Assembly: GCF_042648405.1 (NCBI RefSeq)
Contig: NZ_JBHRXV010000011.1
Location: 124,001-188,000, forward strand
Origin: Sphingoaurantiacus capsulatus
Lineage (GTDB): Bacteria > Pseudomonadota > Alphaproteobacteria > Sphingomonadales > Sphingomonadaceae
Reading direction: 5' to 3'
DNA: 64,000 nt
Shown: in pieces, positions 56,069 to 64,000 of the stretch
Layout of the letters: the number at the start of each line of letters is the position of its first letter
How positions within the stretch are numbered: position 1 is the first letter of the stretch
The notes under the pieces: generated by a model
What the model was told of the DNA's origin: nothing
Databases searched by the model: none
What the model saw: the letters and a program-made list of their open reading frames with translations, nothing else
Translations under genes and position numbers: made by a program

Positions 56069-56917
56069 ATGGCGTCATCTTTGGCGAGACGGCTGGTTCG
56101 GGCAGCGGCAACGCTGCCGCCGCAGTTGTCGGCGGCCGCCCGCTATGTCGCCGACCACCCCTTCGACGCCGCCAGCCTGCCGATGCGGGCGCTGGCGCGG
56201 GGCAGCGCGCAGTCTCCGACCACCTATACGCGGCTGGCCCGATCGTTGGGCTTCGGCGGCTGGGACGAACTGCGCGCGGCGCTGCTCGCCGAGGCGCGCG
56301 AGGATCTGGATGCGGCGCGGGCCGCTCCCTTCTCCAGCCGGCCGGCGCCCGATGCGGGGGTGGCGGCGCGGATGCTCGCCGCCGACCAGCAGGCGATCGG
56401 CGCGATCGACACCGTCTCGCTGGAAGCCGCGGCGGACGTGCTGGAGGCGGGGGCGCGGGTGTTCGTCGCCGGCTTCCGTTCCTGCGCCGCGCCGGCCGCG
56501 CATTTCCATTATCTCTACCGGCTGTTCCGACCCGAGGTGGCGCTGATCGGCACCACCGGCGCGCTCGACCTCGATCTCGGCGGGCTGCGGCGCGGCGATG
56601 CGCTGCTGCTGTTCGGCTTCGCGCCTTATTCGCGTGACGGACTGATGACCGCGCAGGCGGCGCTGGCGGCGGGGGCGCGGCTGGTGGTGGTGGCCGACGA
56701 CGCGTCCGCGCCGCCGACGAAGGGCGCCGACGCGGTGCTGACCTATGATGCCGGCTCGCCAGGCTTTTTCCCCTCGCTGACCGCCTGCACCGCGCTGCTG
56801 CAGGCGCTGGCCGAGACGCTGTATCTTCGGGCTGGCGCCGAAGGGCGGGCACAGTTGCAGGCCTCCGAGGCGCGTATCGCGGCGCACACCGCCTATGTCT
56901 CGGCGGGGCGGCTATGA
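56069..56917 (+). CDS. MurR/RpiR-family transcriptional regulator
   Basis: A 282-residue regulator with an N-terminal RpiR HTH (LSAAARYVADHPFDAASLPM, then QSPTTYTRLARSLGFGGWDE) and a C-terminal SIS domain (about 125-260) such as ARVFVAGFRSCAAPAA that binds phosphosugars or other ligands. It starts a five-gene downstream run and overlaps the aminotransferase start by ATGA. It is likely the operon's local regulator; ligand unknown. RpiR members also control amino-acid and D-amino-acid catabolism. Confidence 0.92.
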   Translation: MASSLARRLVRAAATLPPQLSAAARYVADHPFDAASLPMRALARGSAQSPTTYTRLARSLGFGGWDELRAALLAEAREDLDAARAAPFSSRPAPDAGVAARMLAADQQAIGAIDTVSLEAAADVLEAGARVFVAGFRSCAAPAAHFHYLYRLFRPEVALIGTTGALDLDLGGLRRGDALLLFGFAPYSRDGLMTAQAALAAGARLVVVADDASAPPTKGADAVLTYDAGSPGFFPSLTACTALLQALAETLYLRAGAEGRAQLQASEARIAAHTAYVSAGRL

Positions 56918-58263
56918 CCTTGCTGCTGCACCGCGACCTGCGCCGCCCGCCGGCGCGCGCGCTGAGCGCCAGCGGTGTCCGCATCCGCACCAGCGCAGGA
57001 CGCGAGGTGATCGATGCGTCGGGCGGCGCCGCCGTCTCCTGCCTCGGCCACGCGCATCCGGCGGTGATCGAGGCGATCCGCCGCCAAGCGGAGACGCTGG
57101 CCTATGCGCACAGCGGCTTCTTCACCACCGAGCCCGCCGAACGGCTCGCGGAGGCGCTGGTCGGCGACGTGCCGGGCGGGCTGACGCGGGCGCTGTTCGT
57201 CAGCGGCGGGTCGGAGGCCATGGAGGCGGCGGTGAAGCTCGCGCGCCAATATTTCCTCGAAGTGGGCGAGCCGCAGCGGCGCCGCTTCGTCGCGCGGCGG
57301 CAGAGCTATCATGGCAATACGCTCGGCGCGCTGGCGCTGTCGGGCAATCTGCCGCGCCGTGAGCCCTATGCGCCGTTGCTCGGCACCGCCTTCAGCCATG
57401 TCTCGCCGGCGTTTGCCTATCGTTATCGCGCGGCGACCGAGAGCGATGCCGACTATGTCGAGCGGCTGCGCGCCGAACTGGTGGCCGAGTTCGAGCGGCT
57501 GGGCGGCGACACCGTCGCGGCCTTCGTCGCCGAGACGGTGGGTGGAGCCACGTCGGGGGCGGTGACCGCGCCCCCCGGCTATTTCCGCATGGTGCGTGAG
57601 GTGTGCGACCGCTACGGCGCGCTGCTCATTCTCGACGAGGTGATGTGCGGCTTGGGGCGAACGGGTACCCGCCACGCCTGGATGGCGGAAGGCGTTGCGC
57701 CTGACCTGCAAATTGTCGCGAAGGGCCTGGGCGGCGGCTACCAGCCGATCGGCGCGCTGCTGGTTGGCGCGGGCATCGTGGACGCGATCGAGGCGGGCTC
57801 GGGCACGCTGATGCACGGCCACACCTATATGGCGCATCCGATTGCCTGTGCCGCCGCGCTCGCGGTGCAGCGGGTGATCGTCGAACAGGAACTGGTCGGC
57901 GAGGTGCAGCGGCTCGGGCGGCGGCTCGAGGCGCGGCTGCACCAGCGGCTGGGGCAGCATGCGCATGTCGGCGACATCCGCGGGCGCGGGCTGCTGATGG
58001 CGGTCGAGCTGGTTGCCGATCGCGAGACGGAGGCGCCGTTTGCGCCGCAAGCGGGCGTGGCGGCGAGCATCAAGGCGGCGGCGCTCGACCGCGGGCTTGC
58101 CTGCTATCCAGGCAACGGCACCATCGACGGCATCAGCGGCGACCATGTGCTGCTGGCGCCGCCCTTCGTCAGCAGCGCCGCCGACATCGACCTGATCGTC
58201 GAGCGGCTGGCCGATGCGATCGACGCGGTCTGCGCGCGGGCGAAAGGGCAGCCATGCGGATGA
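56914..58263 (+). CDS. Class III PLP aminotransferase
   Basis: A 449-residue subgroup III (omega-) aminotransferase. The PLP lysine is K270 in AKGLGGGYQPIGALL, with the preceding aspartate in LDEVMCGLGRTG, and VSGGSEAMEAAVKLAR for the phosphate loop. These enzymes transfer amino groups from omega-amino or beta-amino acids, diamines or amines to pyruvate or alpha-ketoglutarate. The gene overlaps rpiR (ATGA) and the M81 peptidase gene (10 bp). Its substrate may be an unusual amino acid released from a peptide by the downstream peptidases. Confidence 0.93.
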   Translation: MTLLLHRDLRRPPARALSASGVRIRTSAGREVIDASGGAAVSCLGHAHPAVIEAIRRQAETLAYAHSGFFTTEPAERLAEALVGDVPGGLTRALFVSGGSEAMEAAVKLARQYFLEVGEPQRRRFVARRQSYHGNTLGALALSGNLPRREPYAPLLGTAFSHVSPAFAYRYRAATESDADYVERLRAELVAEFERLGGDTVAAFVAETVGGATSGAVTAPPGYFRMVREVCDRYGALLILDEVMCGLGRTGTRHAWMAEGVAPDLQIVAKGLGGGYQPIGALLVGAGIVDAIEAGSGTLMHGHTYMAHPIACAAALAVQRVIVEQELVGEVQRLGRRLEARLHQRLGQHAHVGDIRGRGLLMAVELVADRETEAPFAPQAGVAASIKAAALDRGLACYPGNGTIDGISGDHVLLAPPFVSSAADIDLIVERLADAIDAVCARAKGQPCG

Positions 58264-59801
58264 CGCGGCGGGAAATTCTCCTCAGCGGCGCGGCGCTCGC
58301 TACCATCGCCGCCGCGCCGAAGCGGCCGCGGCTGGCGGTCGCGATGCTTTCGCACGAAGGCAACAGCTTTGCGCCGGTGACGATCGGCTTTGACGAATTC
58401 CGCAGCAGCGTCTGGGCGAAGGGCGACGAGGCGCAGCGCTTTACGGGCAGCGCCACCGAACTGGGCGGGGTGCTGGCCTTTGCTGCCGCGAACCCCGGCT
58501 GGCAGGTCGATTTCCTGCGGCTGGCGCAGGCGACGCCCTCGGGGCCGGTGCGCGCCGATGTGTATGACGCGATCGTTGCCGAGGTGGTCGCCGACCTGAA
58601 GGCGGACGGGTCCTACGACGCAGTGCTGCTGATCCTGCACGGCGCGCTGCTGGTCGAGGGGCGCGACCTCGCCGACCTCGCTTTCGTGCAGGCGGTGCGC
58701 GACGCAGTGGGGCCGGGGGTGGCGCTGGGGGCGAGCTTCGACCTCCATGCCAACATCGACCCGCGGCTGGTGGCGCTGCTCGACGGCGGGAGCGGCTATA
58801 AGACCCACCCGCATGTCGATCAGGCCGAGGCGGCGCAGCGGGCGCTCACCATGCTCAAGGGCAAGGTCGAGGGGCGGCTGAACCCTGCGGGCGCGCTGGT
58901 GAAGGCGAAGGCGATCCTGCCGTCGATCAACATGCGCACCGCCGATGGGCCGATGGCCGAGCTGGAGACGGTCGCCGCCGCGATGATCGGCGGCAAGGTG
59001 CTCGACGCGGTGCCGTTCGGCGGCTTCTCCTATGGCGACAGCGTCGCCGCCGGCGCGTCGGCGCTGGTGTTCACCGATGGCGACCGGACGCTGGCGCAGG
59101 CGACGGCGACCCGGCTCGCCGGTGAGATCGACGCTCGCACCGACCGCTTTTTCATGGCGTTGCCGAAGCCGGCCGAGGCGATCAGGAAGGCGCTGGCCGG
59201 GCCGAAGCCGGTGGCGATCGTCGATGCGGGCGACAATCCGCTGTCGGGCGGCGTCGCCGACACGCCCGAGCTGCTGCGCGCGCTGATCGCTGCGAAGCTA
59301 ACGGTCCCGACATTGTTCGCCTTTTTCTGGGACCCGACGGTGGTCGAGGCCGCCCGCGCCGTGGGTATCGGTGGGATGGTCGAGGGCACGCTCGGCGGGC
59401 GGCTGACGCCTGACTTCGGCGCGCCGGTGCCGTTCAGGGCGAAGGTGCTGAAGCTGACCGAGGGCAAGTTCGACGCGCAGCCACCCTTCATCATCGGCAC
59501 GAAGCTCGATTTCGGGCGCACCGCGCTGCTGCGGATCGAGCGGACCCAGATCGATGTGATCGTCACGAGCATCTGCGCCTCGCCGCACGATCCGGGGCTG
59601 CTGACCCTGCACGGGCTGAAGATCGGTGACCATGCGCTGCTCGCCATCAAGGCGAAGAACCATTTCCGCGCCGCCTACGGCCCGCATCTGGCCGCCATCA
59701 TCGACACCGACGCGCCGGGACCGGCGGCGCTCGACATCGCCAGCTTTCCGTTCCGCAAGGCGCCGAAGACGCTGATCCCGCTCAACCGGAGGCCCGGATG
59801 A
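58254..59801 (+). CDS. M81 family metallopeptidase (MlrC-like)
   Basis: A 515-residue M81 (MlrC) family protein. The leader MRMTRREILLSGAALATIAA has an RR pair, so Tat export is likely. The family start MLSHEGNSFAPV, the metal-ligand blocks LHGALLV and GASFDLHANIDPRLVALLDG and the YKTHPHVDQ segment are visible. MlrC in microcystin-degrading sphingomonads hydrolyses the linear peptide products. It overlaps the neighbouring genes, so is part of one operon. Whether it acts on cyanotoxins or another peptide or amide is not shown. Confidence 0.9.
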   Translation: MRMTRREILLSGAALATIAAAPKRPRLAVAMLSHEGNSFAPVTIGFDEFRSSVWAKGDEAQRFTGSATELGGVLAFAAANPGWQVDFLRLAQATPSGPVRADVYDAIVAEVVADLKADGSYDAVLLILHGALLVEGRDLADLAFVQAVRDAVGPGVALGASFDLHANIDPRLVALLDGGSGYKTHPHVDQAEAAQRALTMLKGKVEGRLNPAGALVKAKAILPSINMRTADGPMAELETVAAAMIGGKVLDAVPFGGFSYGDSVAAGASALVFTDGDRTLAQATATRLAGEIDARTDRFFMALPKPAEAIRKALAGPKPVAIVDAGDNPLSGGVADTPELLRALIAAKLTVPTLFAFFWDPTVVEAARAVGIGGMVEGTLGGRLTPDFGAPVPFRAKVLKLTEGKFDAQPPFIIGTKLDFGRTALLRIERTQIDVIVTSICASPHDPGLLTLHGLKIGDHALLAIKAKNHFRAAYGPHLAAIIDTDAPGPAALDIASFPFRKAPKTLIPLNRRPG

Positions 59802-61792
59802 TCCGCGCGCTGCTGCTGATGTTCGCCCTGATCGCGGCGCCCGTAAGCGCTCGACCGTTCACGGCGAAAGATCTGGCGACGATGGAGCGGGTGGGCGACC
59901 CGCAGCTGTCGCCCGACGGCCGCTGGCTCGCCTACACGCTGCGGACGGTCGACTATGACGCCGGCGCAGCAAGGCAGGCCGTGTGGGCGCTCGATCTCAC
60001 CAAGCGTGACGCCAAGGCGGTGCGGGTCACCGAGCCGGCGGCGGGGCCTCCGCGTCCACGCTGGGGTGAGGGCGGGGAGCTGTACTTCCTGCGCGTCGAC
60101 GGCGAGGGGGTTCGGCAGCTCTGGCGGACCAGCGTTGGCGGGGGGACGAAGCAGCTTACGCGCGCGCCGGTCGATGTCGGCGCCTATCGCGTGCTGCCGG
60201 GCGGCAGGACGGCGATCGCGATCATCCGCAGCTTTACCGATTGCGAGACGCTGGCCTGCACCGCCGAGCGGCTCGCGGAGCGCAAGCGGACGCGCAAGGC
60301 GTCGCAGCTTTACGACGACCTGAGCGTCCGTTTCTACGACAGCTATGGTGACGGGCGGCGCGGCACCTTGGTGCGGCTCGATCTCGACGGCGGGGCGGCG
60401 GTGCCGCTGGCGCGCGGCTTCGATGTCGAGGACGACTATGACTTCGACGTCACGCCCGACGGGCGGACGATCATCTTCTCGGCGCTGGCATCCGGCGTGT
60501 CGCCGACGATCAGCGCGCACAACCATCTGTATCGGGTGGCTGTCGATGGGAGCGCGGCGCCGACACGATTGTTGCCCGAGCAGGGCGGGTCGGCGTTCCG
60601 GCCGGCGATCTCGGGCGGCAAGCTCGCCTATCTGCATCGTGGCGGCAACGGCTCGGACGGCGAGCGGAGCCGGTTGTTCGTCGCTGTGCTCGACGGCAGC
60701 GGGGCGAAGGAACTGGGCGCGGCGCTCGACCGCTGGCCGATGGAGATTGCGTGGAGTGGCGATGGCAAGCGGCTCTATGGCGCTGTCGACGATGACGGGC
60801 AGGGGCGGATTTTCGCCTACGACTTGTCGGGCAAGGTGACGCCGCTGACCGGGGAGGGCGTGGCGTCGTCGATCGCGGTGGGTGGACCAGCATTGGCTTG
60901 GCTTTCCAGTCGCTTCGATTCACCGGCTCAGGTGATGGTTGAGCGAGATCGCGCGACCCGTCAGGTCACGCAGGCCGCCGCCGCGCAGCTTGCCGACGTG
61001 TCGATGGCGAAGACCGAGAGTGTCAGCTTTCCAGGGTGGAACGACGAGCCGGTGCAGGCCTTCGTCACTCGCCCGCCGGTGGTGCCGGGGCGCAAGGTGC
61101 CGGTGATCTTCCTGATCCACGGCGGGCCGCACAGCGCCTACAGCAACGAATGGTCCTACCTGCGCAATCCGCAGATCTGGGCGTCGCGCGGCTATGCGAC
61201 GGTGATGGTCAATTTCCACGGCTCGGTCGGCTGGGGGCAGGATTTCGCGAAATCGATCGTCCGTCATCGTGGCGACCGGCCGCTGGAAGACTTCAAGCGC
61301 GTCTGGCCGGCAATCCTCGCGCGCTTCCCCGATCTCGACGGCAACCGTGCCTGCGCGATGGGCAGCTCGTTCGGCGGCTATATGGTGAAGTGGATGGCGG
61401 GCGTCTGGAACGAGCCGTGGCGCTGCTTCGTGGCGCATGCCGGCGCCTTCGACACGCGCGGCCTCTCCTATTCGAACGACATTTTCTACCACAACGACCA
61501 GACGATCAGCGGCGGCCAGGCGCCGTGGGCGGCGGTCGAGGACGTCGAGCGCTTCAACCCGGTCGCGCAGGTCGACAAATGGTCAAAGCCCATCCTGATC
61601 ACCCACGGCGCACGCGACTATCGTGTGCCGTTCGACCAGGGCCTGTCCGCCTTCGCCGCCGCGCAGCGCCGCGGCGTGCCGAGTCAGTTGCTGCATTTCC
61701 CGAACGAGCATCATCTGATCCTCGGGCCGCAGGCGACGGTCGAATGGTATGCGGCGGTCAACGCCTGGCTCGACCGCTGGACCGCGCCATGA
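59798..61792 (+). CDS. S9 family serine peptidase (prolyl oligopeptidase/dipeptidyl peptidase type)
   Basis: A 664-residue exported peptidase with signal peptide (MIRALLLMFALIAAPVSA), N-terminal beta-propeller and a C-terminal alpha/beta hydrolase domain. The catalytic triad is S524 (GSSFGGYM), D607 (HGARDYRVP) and H638 or H639 (NEHHLI). It cleaves small peptides, often after proline or at the N-terminus. It overlaps its neighbours by ATGA at both ends, so is translated with the M81 peptidase and symporter. Confidence 0.92.
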   Translation: MIRALLLMFALIAAPVSARPFTAKDLATMERVGDPQLSPDGRWLAYTLRTVDYDAGAARQAVWALDLTKRDAKAVRVTEPAAGPPRPRWGEGGELYFLRVDGEGVRQLWRTSVGGGTKQLTRAPVDVGAYRVLPGGRTAIAIIRSFTDCETLACTAERLAERKRTRKASQLYDDLSVRFYDSYGDGRRGTLVRLDLDGGAAVPLARGFDVEDDYDFDVTPDGRTIIFSALASGVSPTISAHNHLYRVAVDGSAAPTRLLPEQGGSAFRPAISGGKLAYLHRGGNGSDGERSRLFVAVLDGSGAKELGAALDRWPMEIAWSGDGKRLYGAVDDDGQGRIFAYDLSGKVTPLTGEGVASSIAVGGPALAWLSSRFDSPAQVMVERDRATRQVTQAAAAQLADVSMAKTESVSFPGWNDEPVQAFVTRPPVVPGRKVPVIFLIHGGPHSAYSNEWSYLRNPQIWASRGYATVMVNFHGSVGWGQDFAKSIVRHRGDRPLEDFKRVWPAILARFPDLDGNRACAMGSSFGGYMVKWMAGVWNEPWRCFVAHAGAFDTRGLSYSNDIFYHNDQTISGGQAPWAAVEDVERFNPVAQVDKWSKPILITHGARDYRVPFDQGLSAFAAAQRRGVPSQLLHFPNEHHLILGPQATVEWYAAVNAWLDRWTAP

Positions 61793-63012
61793 GCCGCTGG
61801 TTCGCGACGCCGCTGTGGCAGCGCATCCTGCTCGCGATCCTGCTCGGCGCGGCGGCAGGCTGGGCGCTCGGCGAGCGGGCCGAGCATATCCGCTGGATCG
61901 GCGACCTGTTCATCCGCCTCATCCGCATGCTGGTGGTGCCGCTGGTGCTGGCGATGATCGTCACCGGCGTCGCGGCATTGGGCGATCCCAAGCGCCTCGG
62001 CACGATGGGGGGACGCACCATCGGCCTTCTCATCGCGATGACCGCGCTGGCGGTGTGCGTCGGGCTGGCGCTCGGAACGTGGCTGCAGCCGGGGGCGGGG
62101 GTGCAGCTGACCGCGACGGTCGCCGCCGAAGGCGCGCCGCCGCGTTCGATCGGCGATCAGTTGCTGGCGATCGTCCCGGTCAACCCGTTCGCGGCGATCG
62201 CCAGCGGCGAGATGCTGGCGATCATCTTCTTCGCCATGTCCTTGGGCCTCGGCGCGCTGCTGGTCGGGGCGAAGGCAAAGCCGCTGGTGACCTTCGCGGA
62301 AGGAGCGGCGGCGGTGATGCTGCGGCTGGTGGCGCTGTTCATGGAGCTGGCGCCGCTCGGCGTGTTCGCGCTGATCGCGGCCACCGTCGGCAATCACGGG
62401 CTGGCAGTGTTCGCCACGCTGTTCTGGCTGGCGGCGGCCCTCATCCTCGGCACTTTGTTCCAGATCTTCGTGGTGCAGGCGGCGCTGGTCGGCCTCGTCG
62501 CCCGCTACCCGCTCGGCCGCTATTTCAAGGGTATCGTCGAGGCGGTGCTGATGGCCTTCTCGACCACCTCGAGCGCCGCCACCCTGCCGACCTCGATGAA
62601 GGTCGCCGAGGAGAAGCTGCGCCTCGGCAAGCCGATCGCCTCGGCGGCAATTCCCTTGGGCGTCGGCCTCGCGCGGGACGGCACCGCCGTCTACGTCGGG
62701 CTGCTCAGCATGTTTGCGGCGCAAATCTACGGCGTGGCGCTGGCGCCGTCCGATTATGCCGTGCTGGTGCTGGCGGCGACCCTGCTGGCGCTCGGCGCGG
62801 CGGGCGTGCCGTCGGCGGCGCTGTTCATGCTGACCGGCGTGATGTCGATGATCGGCGTCGACGACCTGCGCACCGCCGCCATCGTCGCCTTCATCCTGCC
62901 GTTCGACCGGCTGCTCGACATGGTCCGCACCGTCCCCAACGTCACCGCCAACCTTGCTGTCGCCACCGCCGTCTCGCGCTGGGAAGGCGAGCTCGAATCG
63001 GAGAAACCGTGA
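61789..63012 (+). CDS. Dicarboxylate/amino acid:cation symporter (DctA/GltP family)
   Basis: A 407-residue polytopic symporter. It shows the family's LVVPLVLAMIVTGVAALGDPKRLG segment split over the early helices, the serine-rich loop AFSTTSSAATLPTSM and GVGLARDGTAVYVGLL in the transport helices. It would import a dicarboxylate or acidic amino acid, or a peptide breakdown product. The start overlaps the S9 peptidase stop (ATGA). Confidence 0.93.
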   Translation: MSRWFATPLWQRILLAILLGAAAGWALGERAEHIRWIGDLFIRLIRMLVVPLVLAMIVTGVAALGDPKRLGTMGGRTIGLLIAMTALAVCVGLALGTWLQPGAGVQLTATVAAEGAPPRSIGDQLLAIVPVNPFAAIASGEMLAIIFFAMSLGLGALLVGAKAKPLVTFAEGAAAVMLRLVALFMELAPLGVFALIAATVGNHGLAVFATLFWLAAALILGTLFQIFVVQAALVGLVARYPLGRYFKGIVEAVLMAFSTTSSAATLPTSMKVAEEKLRLGKPIASAAIPLGVGLARDGTAVYVGLLSMFAAQIYGVALAPSDYAVLVLAATLLALGAAGVPSAALFMLTGVMSMIGVDDLRTAAIVAFILPFDRLLDMVRTVPNVTANLAVATAVSRWEGELESEKP

Positions 63013-63013
63013 A

Positions 63014-64000
63014 ATGCGTAAGCTGCTGATCGCCGCGCTGCTGAGCAGCCCCGTCGCCGTCCATGCCGTGCCGCTCGGTGAGGCGGGCAGCGCGCAGATC
63101 ATCGCTGCCGTCGACCAGCGCGCGCCGGCGATCCAGTCGGCGGCGCTCGACATCTGGCGGTTCGCCGAGGTGGGCTATCAGGAATCGAAGAGCAGCGCGT
63201 TGCTCCAGAAGCAGCTGAAGGATGCCGGCTTCGAGGTGAAGGCGAATGTCGCTGGCATGCCGACCGCCTTCGTGGCGACGTTCAGCAACGGCAAAGGGCC
63301 GGTGGTCGGCATGCTCGCCGAGTTCGATGCGCTGCCGGGCCTGTCGCAGGCCGCCGAACCCGGCCGCAAGCCGGTGACGGCGGGCGGCGCGGGGCATGGC
63401 TGCGGCCATAATCTGTTCGGCGCGGCATCGGTGGGGGCGGCCATCGCGATCAAGTCGTGGATGCAGGCCAACAAGGTCGCGGGCGAGCTTCGCCTCTACG
63501 GCACCCCGGCGGAGGAGGGCGGTGGCGCCAAGGTCTATATGTCGCGCGCCGGGCTGTTCGACGATGTCGGCGCGGTGATCCACTGGCATCCCGACGATAC
63601 CAACAGCGCCGCGCAGGATTTCGCGATGGCGAACATCAGCGGCAAGTTCCGTTTCCGCGGCGTCGCGGCGCATGCGGCGGGATCGCCCGACAAGGGCCGC
63701 TCGGCGCTCGATGCGCTGGAGATCATGGACGTCGCCGTCCAGTTCATGCGCGAGCACATCCCCGACGGGGTGCGCATCCACAACATCGTCACCAACGGCG
63801 GCTCGGCGCCCAACGTCGTCCCCGACTTCGCCGAATCCTATTACTACGTCCGCCACAAGGACCCCGAGGTGGTGCGCGAGGTGTTGGCGCGCGTGCGCAA
63901 GGTCGCCGACGGCATCGCCATCGCCACCGAGACGCAGGTCGAGTTCGAGCTGATGAACGGCGTGTTCGCGCTGCTGCCCAACGACACGCTGGGCCGGCTG
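63014..64000 (+). CDS. M20-family amidohydrolase (partial, cut by window end)
   Basis: The first 329 codons of an M20 dinuclear metallohydrolase with a signal peptide (MRKLLIAALLSSPVAVHA). The metal sites include GHGCGHNLFG, PAEEGGGAKV and VIHWHPDD; the dimerisation domain follows (KFRFRGVAAHAAGSPDKGRS). It resembles p-aminobenzoyl-glutamate hydrolase or aminoacylase (AbgB/HipO type), which cleave amide-linked amino acids. Follows the symporter by 1 bp; continues beyond the window. Confidence 0.9.
   Translation, partial: MRKLLIAALLSSPVAVHAVPLGEAGSAQIIAAVDQRAPAIQSAALDIWRFAEVGYQESKSSALLQKQLKDAGFEVKANVAGMPTAFVATFSNGKGPVVGMLAEFDALPGLSQAAEPGRKPVTAGGAGHGCGHNLFGAASVGAAIAIKSWMQANKVAGELRLYGTPAEEGGGAKVYMSRAGLFDDVGAVIHWHPDDTNSAAQDFAMANISGKFRFRGVAAHAAGSPDKGRSALDALEIMDVAVQFMREHIPDGVRIHNIVTNGGSAPNVVPDFAESYYYVRHKDPEVVREVLARVRKVADGIAIATETQVEFELMNGVFALLPNDTLGRL

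Noticed and set aside
58254..59801. Naming the M81 gene mlrC and the cluster a microcystin pathway
   Set aside because: M81 proteins are widespread and neither mlrA, mlrB nor mlrD is visible; only the family can be supported.
1..64000. CRISPR arrays, prophage or insertion sequences
   Set aside because: No regularly spaced direct repeats, no integrase, transposase, capsid or portal gene and no target-site duplications were found; the repeats present are short dispersed palindromes.

Overview
This window is high-GC, densely coding DNA with the gene content of an alphaproteobacterium, most likely a sphingomonad (order Sphingomonadales). The main pointers are a tonB-exbB-exbD-exbD cluster, an EipA/DUF1134 envelope protein, a UbiK-type accessory factor, many overlapping ATGA gene junctions, and an XrtA/PEP-CTERM regulatory module beside exopolysaccharide genes. 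I see no prophage, insertion sequence, plasmid gene or CRISPR array. Two tRNA genes are present (Ser-GCT and Gln-TTG). The assignment is an inference from gene families, not from a marker gene.

Layout. 1-4.5 kb: a GST fragment, uvrC, a pteridine-reductase-like SDR overlapping folB (folate/pterin), and a secreted unknown. 4.8-7.4 kb: the TonB energising complex. 7.4-14.8 kb: an MFS symporter, a class III CoA-transferase, an OmpA/DUF4398 pair, ung, a MerR regulator divergent from a glutaredoxin-MauE fusion, and upp. 15-17.2 kb: a KatG with a signal peptide. 17.5-21.8 kb (minus strand): a TPP-riboswitch-controlled thiC followed by a THI5/NMT1-like binding protein, a yeast-Fcy1-like deaminase and a DUF4336 protein. 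21.9-28.7 kb: DUF2141, a sterol desaturase-like hydroxylase, YgfZ, pyrC, a PEP-CTERM protein behind a very good sigma-54 promoter, EipA, an FAH-family protein, DUF1289 and a crotonase. 28.7-31.4 kb: tRNA-Ser and an arsR-arsI-arsC-acr3 operon with a tandem-repeat operator.

31.4-40.6 kb: a mannose-1-phosphate guanylyltransferase, then an XrtA-associated sugar transferase, PrsK histidine kinase, PrsR sigma-54 activator and the large TPR protein PrsT. 40.5-49.6 kb: three tandem tiny genes, an alcohol dehydrogenase, an RND efflux pair, TspO, UbiK, YbjN, proC and a MarR regulator. 49.7-55.8 kb: a very large SLBB polysaccharide export protein, a YdcF protein, a nucleotide-sugar epimerase and a WecA-like transferase. 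55.9-64 kb: tRNA-Gln, then an RpiR-regulated run of a class III aminotransferase, an M81 (MlrC-like) peptidase, an S9 peptidase, a dicarboxylate/amino-acid symporter and an M20 amidohydrolase, the last cut by the window end.

How the parts work together. PrsK/PrsR probably act with sigma-54 to switch on PEP-CTERM genes such as the one at 25.46 kb, whose products are sorted with the exopolysaccharide made by the 31-34 kb and 50-56 kb genes. The thiC operon pairs pyrimidine synthesis for thiamin with a possible capture and deamination route for a related pyrimidine. The last operon looks like uptake and breakdown of a peptide or amide whose amino group is removed by transamination. Intergenic gaps carry several families of short palindromic repeats, one forming a nested composite at 17.3-17.5 kb.
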